Positions 61,195 to 64,000 of a stretch of 64,000 bases of DNA are shown here, one piece after another. Under the pieces are notes generated by a model. That model had not been told where the DNA came from, made no database searches, and saw only the letters and a program-made list of their open reading frames with translations. Made by a program: the position numbers and the translations under genes. The stretch lies in the NCBI RefSeq assembly GCF_020329485.1, contig NZ_JAGKJI010000014.1, positions 62,001 through 126,000 on the forward strand, given 5' to 3'. Origin of the DNA: Bradyrhizobium cenepequi. Lineage in GTDB: Bacteria > Pseudomonadota > Alphaproteobacteria > Rhizobiales > Xanthobacteraceae. Position 1 is the first letter of the stretch. Each line of letters opens with the position of its first letter.

Positions 61195-61530
61195 TCACCC
61201 CTGATCGATGTTGATGTGAATTGCCTCACTTGGCGGCCAGAAAATCAAGCCTATAGTTATTTTGAAAGTCGTAACGTCAAAATCTCCTTTAAGGGGAGAT
61301 AGTCGTGAGAACTCTATTTCTCGTTGCTGGCACCCGTCCATTTCAGGAATAAGCCCTGCAATCGCAAGTACAGCTTTACTACATTGTTCGCGATTGATCG
61401 AACTCAACGATCCGCGGTGCAGATTGATCTGCAGCACTTGGATGTCCTCTGACAGCGATATCGCTTCGTCCTTCGGCGCGAAATCGTAATCAGATCTCGT
61501 CGGAAACCAACTTCCCCCGGCACAGGTCAT
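61195..61530 (-). CDS. Possible small hypothetical protein
   Basis: 111 residues in AT-richer sequence. No ribosome site precedes the ATG. The composition is protein-like (IQVLQINLHRGSLSSINREQ, FKITIGLIFWPPSEAIHINI) but no family is recognised. It could be a decayed or foreign gene fragment. Confidence 0.3.
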   Translation of the reverse strand: MTCAGGSWFPTRSDYDFAPKDEAISLSEDIQVLQINLHRGSLSSINREQCSKAVLAIAGLIPEMDGCQQREIEFSRLSPLKGDFDVTTFKITIGLIFWPPSEAIHINIDQG

Positions 61531-61590
61531 TTTCGGCCGTGGGCGAAATGTGGGGGACGTCGGCGGTGATGATCAAGCGAGGATTCGATC

Positions 61591-61803
61591 ATGTCCAATA
61601 TATTAGACCTGCTTTACCGCGAATATTGCCGCGCCCGCCTCGCCGAAATGCGACAACAGCTTCTGATCCCACGTGCGAGTGACGAAATCCGGCAAGCGAA
61701 TTGGGATGCCGGCGATCCCGCCCGCCCTGGCGATCAGGATAGCGTTGGAGGCGACGGCCCCGCGACGAAAGAAGCCCAACTGTCCGATAGCCGGGTCTCG
61801 TAA
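61591..61803 (+). CDS. Short rhizobial protein, MSNILDLLYREY type
   Basis: 70 residues; AAGCGAGGATTCG precedes the ATG. The start MSNILDLLYREYCRARLAEM is a pattern I recognise from short conserved Bradyrhizobium proteins. Beyond residue 30 the sequence becomes low-information, so the frame may have been altered. Function unknown. Confidence 0.5.
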   Translation: MSNILDLLYREYCRARLAEMRQQLLIPRASDEIRQANWDAGDPARPGDQDSVGGDGPATKEAQLSDSRVS

Positions 61804-61911
61804 CCGCATCGGTTCGGTCCGATAGCCGCTCGGCACCCGCACGCTCCGGCGCATCCCGGGCGGACCTGCGTCCGACCGAGAGCGCGCCCGCACGTTGGAC
61901 AGGATAACCAG

Positions 61912-63198
61912 ATGCATGATCGAACTCACATCACGAAGCGATTGGTTGGAGAGTCGCCGGCGGAGCTCGAGGGGTTTGGCCGCGACCAGCGGATCGATGC
62001 CTGCCGCGGCCTCGCGCTCTGGTGCATCTTTCTGGACCACGTCCCCAACAACATCGGAAGTTGGCTGACGCTGCAGCACTACGGCTTCAGCGATGCCGCG
62101 GAAGTATTCATGTTCATCTCCGGCGTGACCTGCGCGCTGGCCTACGGCAGGGCACGTCAGCGCGAGGGCTGGAGCGGCGTGCTCCGCCGTTCGCTGCGGC
62201 GAGCATGGGAGATATATGCCGCATCCTTGCTGCTCACGCTGGCTTGCGCCATCATGGTCTACCTCGCAGGCCATGACCATCTTGCCGACGAGACCAATAC
62301 GCGCATTCTGCTGGACCATCCGGACGCGACGCTCGCGCACGCTGCGATCCTGCAATACCGTCCGGTCAACACCGACATCTTGCCGGTTTTCGTGATTTAT
62401 CATGCCTTGTTTGCGCCGCTTCTGTGGCTGTTGTTGCGAGCTCCGAACGCGACGCTTGGCGCCTCGTTGCTGCTTTATGGACTGGTGCACGTCTTCGGCT
62501 GGACCGTGCCCACCTGGCCGAACAACGTCTGGTTCTTCAATCCACTTGCCTGGCAGCTTCTGCTGGTGTCTGGCGCCTGGTGGGTTATCGAGGGAAAGAG
62601 ATTCCGGCCGTACGTGACTTCGCGCACGGCGCTGGTTCTGGCCGTTCTCTATCTGGTTTTCAGCCTGATCATCGCATTGATCTCGAGCATCAAGCCGCTG
62701 GAACTGCTGGTCCCGCAGGCTCTGACCAATCTGCTTTTTCCGATGGACAAGTCGAATCTCAGTCCATTGCGACTGCTGCATTTTCTTGCTCTTGCGACCC
62801 TGATTGCATGGTTTGTGCCTCACCATTGGCGAGGGCTGATGACGCCGGTGATGCGCGGCGCCATACGCTGTGGCGAGAACTCGCTTCCAATCTATTGCCT
62901 CGGCGTCCTGCTGGCGCTCGCCAGCCACGTGGCGCTGCTCGACATCTCGGATGGGTTTGCGATGCAGATTGCGCTCAGCCTTGGCGGAATCCTGGTGATG
63001 ATCGTCGCCGCGGTGTTGCTGAACGCGATGAGGATGAAGACCGGCACCATGTCCCGGCAAGGAGCGACAGCGACAAGGCAATCTATATCGCCAGATACGA
63101 CCCCATGGATTGCTCCCACCTTCGCTCGCAATGACCTGGAAATGGCGGCCGCCCTCCGCGTCGTTCCCTTGGCCGTAACCGGGACGCGGGACTCATAA
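61912..63198 (+). CDS. opgC: OpgC-like membrane acyltransferase
   Basis: 428 residues, about ten membrane helices. Family features: DQRIDACRGLALWCIFLDHV, GFSDAAEVFMFISGVTCALA with an active-site-type Glu, RRSLRRAWEIYAASLLLT, and PVFVIYHALFAPLLWLLL. OpgC proteins succinylate periplasmic glucans and belong to the acyltransferase-3 group. The last about 50 residues (from MSRQGATATRQ) appear to translate intergenic repeat-like DNA (GCTCGCAATGACCTGGAAAT), so the original C-terminus probably lay near 63050. Confidence 0.85.
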   Translation: MHDRTHITKRLVGESPAELEGFGRDQRIDACRGLALWCIFLDHVPNNIGSWLTLQHYGFSDAAEVFMFISGVTCALAYGRARQREGWSGVLRRSLRRAWEIYAASLLLTLACAIMVYLAGHDHLADETNTRILLDHPDATLAHAAILQYRPVNTDILPVFVIYHALFAPLLWLLLRAPNATLGASLLLYGLVHVFGWTVPTWPNNVWFFNPLAWQLLLVSGAWWVIEGKRFRPYVTSRTALVLAVLYLVFSLIIALISSIKPLELLVPQALTNLLFPMDKSNLSPLRLLHFLALATLIAWFVPHHWRGLMTPVMRGAIRCGENSLPIYCLGVLLALASHVALLDISDGFAMQIALSLGGILVMIVAAVLLNAMRMKTGTMSRQGATATRQSISPDTTPWIAPTFARNDLEMAAALRVVPLAVTGTRDS

Positions 63199-63279
63199 CC
63201 ATAGCGTTTGTGGTGTGCCGCGCCCCAACCGGTTGCTCGCGCGCCACAACAAGCTCCTGTGGTTATGGGTCCCCGCTTC

Positions 63280-63790
63280 GCGGAGACGACAACGAGTGCG
63301 ACTGCCCGACGGGCAAATCAGCAAAAAGTCTGTCCAGCCCTCGCGCAAAAAATATTCCGCTTCCGTCGTCGGGCAAATCAGCATTATGACTCCGCGCGTC
63401 TCACCCGAGCGAGGGGCGGATCGCGATCGTCACGAACGTTGCGGTGGGATGCGGTGGACGCAAGCGGAGCACGAGACGAATGCTCTCGCTGGCGGACGGC
63501 GAAGTCGTGTGGTCCTGGCGCCCCGACGCTGGCGCTAAGCTTCTAACGAAGTGACGGTGGCAAGAAAGCCCGGTCACCGGGGAGAGCACGAAGTAAGCTG
63601 TAAAACCATCGCGCAGGGAATGCTGGAATGCTCCGGCTGTACCTGTGGTCCTACCCCCGTGCTTTTTGTTGCACGGGGCCCACGGGTGCGACCGGCACCC
63701 AGCATTCCCTGCGCCCTCTTCGTTCCTCAAGAGGGTGAAACGGCCGCAAGCCTCGGGCGTTTCCCGCCGCGAGAACGCCGCTGCACATCC
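63280..63790. repeat. Long dispersed intergenic repeat F
   Basis: Contains a twice-used motif CGGGCAAATCAGCA (near 63312 and 63373), AAAAAATATTCCGCTTCCGT, CCGAGCGAGGGGCGGATCGC, and CTCGCTGGCGGACGGCGAAG followed by AGAAAGCCCGGTCACCGGGG. GCGCAGGGAATGCTGG near 63610 pairs with CCAGCATTCCCTGCGC near 63695. I recognise this composite from many intergenic positions in Bradyrhizobium genomes. It has no convincing coding frame. 63199-63279 also shows no gene. Confidence 0.65.
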
Positions 63791-63966
63791 CCTCGGCTCT
63801 TTGACAACCAAAATGAAAACGTCGCGCCGCCATAGGCCGTCGTCATCATGTGCTCGGCGAGCGAGGCTGCGATCCATTCGAAGCCCGCTGCAGCCAAATG
63901 GATCGCTTCGCTCACGACAACGAACGCGGCGCGACCGCGAGTTGCCTTGGTCAATGGCGTGCTCAA
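63727..63966 (-). CDS. Possible small membrane-associated hypothetical protein
   Basis: 79 residues from a TTG that overlaps the stop of the preceding frame. Residues 1-56 (RAAFVVVSEAIHLAAAGFEW, MMTTAYGGATFSFWLSKSRG) look protein-like; the remaining part runs into repeat F and is probably not original. No family recognised. Confidence 0.35.
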   Translation of the reverse strand: MSTPLTKATRGRAAFVVVSEAIHLAAAGFEWIAASLAEHMMTTAYGGATFSFWLSKSRGDVQRRSRGGKRPRLAAVSPS

Positions 63967-64000
63967 TACACCCGGTCGACCGGCAGGCCGAGCGCCATCG
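63963..64000 (-). CDS. 3' end of a gene continuing beyond the window
   Basis: The last codons read MALGLPVDRVY then TGA on the minus strand, and the following TTG start overlaps this stop. Too little is visible to identify it. Confidence 0.3.
   Translation of the reverse strand, partial: MALGLPVDRVY

Noticed and set aside
61603..63081. 492-residue minus-strand frame opposite the OpgC gene
   Set aside because: Charged, motif-free shadow of a membrane protein gene with clear helices on the plus strand.
1..64000. tRNA, rRNA, CRISPR arrays, IS elements
   Set aside because: I looked for T-loop-like sequence, regularly spaced direct repeats and transposase motifs (DDE, HTH_Tnp) and found none convincing; only dispersed palindromic repeats are present.

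Overview
The window looks like chromosome of a Bradyrhizobium-type alphaproteobacterium. Most of it is GC-rich with compact genes and weak Shine-Dalgarno sites. The families and gene order fit this group: a minus-strand run from a Suv3/MgpS-like helicase through an S4-domain protein and fdxA to carD, with rpmB close by; cyoABCD followed by SURF1 and a RegB/RegA pair; and several short proteins and dispersed palindromic repeats that I know from Bradyrhizobium. The genus call rests on pattern recognition, not on a search.

Layout. 0-3.7 kb: the end of a haem-peroxidase-family gene, two small exported proteins and a ketopantoate reductase-like enzyme. 3.8-12 kb: YidB-like and YeaQ-like proteins, then an acyl-CoA catabolic cluster (SDR, paired acyl-CoA dehydrogenases, two crotonases, a VOC protein, an ABC solute-binding protein). 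12.5-21.3 kb: two related exported alpha/beta hydrolases, a membrane-lipid trio (Mpo1-like, sugar epimerase-like, ICMT-like), an SNase-like protein, an M48 protease lipoprotein with a LysM-like tail, an acyl desaturase and a cold-shock protein. 21.5-29.9 kb: an MHS transporter divergent from cyoABCD-surf1-regBA, whose upstream region carries a perfect 23-bp palindrome. 30-45.6 kb: exported proteins, a Type I phosphodiesterase-family protein with a His/Asp-rich linker, an MFS/glycosyltransferase/hydrolase set, a class III cyclase and assorted small enzymes. 45.7-53.2 kb: conserved housekeeping block (carD, fdxA, S4 protein, helicase, DUF3108 protein, rpmB).

The most unusual region is an AT-richer island at about 53.2-58.45 kb, between the rpmB terminator and a DUF2235 gene. 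It encodes a P-loop nucleotide-kinase-like domain fused to an adenylosuccinate synthetase homologue with PurZ features (the enzyme of 2-aminoadenine phages): Ser replaces the catalytic Asp, an R-x-G-G-T-S-G loop is present, and the guanine-specificity Lys is lost. Beside it lie a PEP-synthase-like ATP-grasp-type protein, an HD-domain nucleotide phosphohydrolase, a divergent HTH regulator with a 9-bp inverted repeat at its start, and a DUF7002-like protein. No phage polymerase or structural genes are present. I read it as a candidate chromosomal system that makes or destroys a purine nucleotide, possibly for defence; that function is inference.

58.5-64 kb: DUF2235 protein, AraC regulator, OpgC-like membrane acyltransferase, and a long dispersed repeat at the right end. 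At least six repeat families sit between genes, and several supply stop codons or 3' ends to neighbouring genes. I found no tRNA, rRNA, CRISPR array, transposase or integrase.
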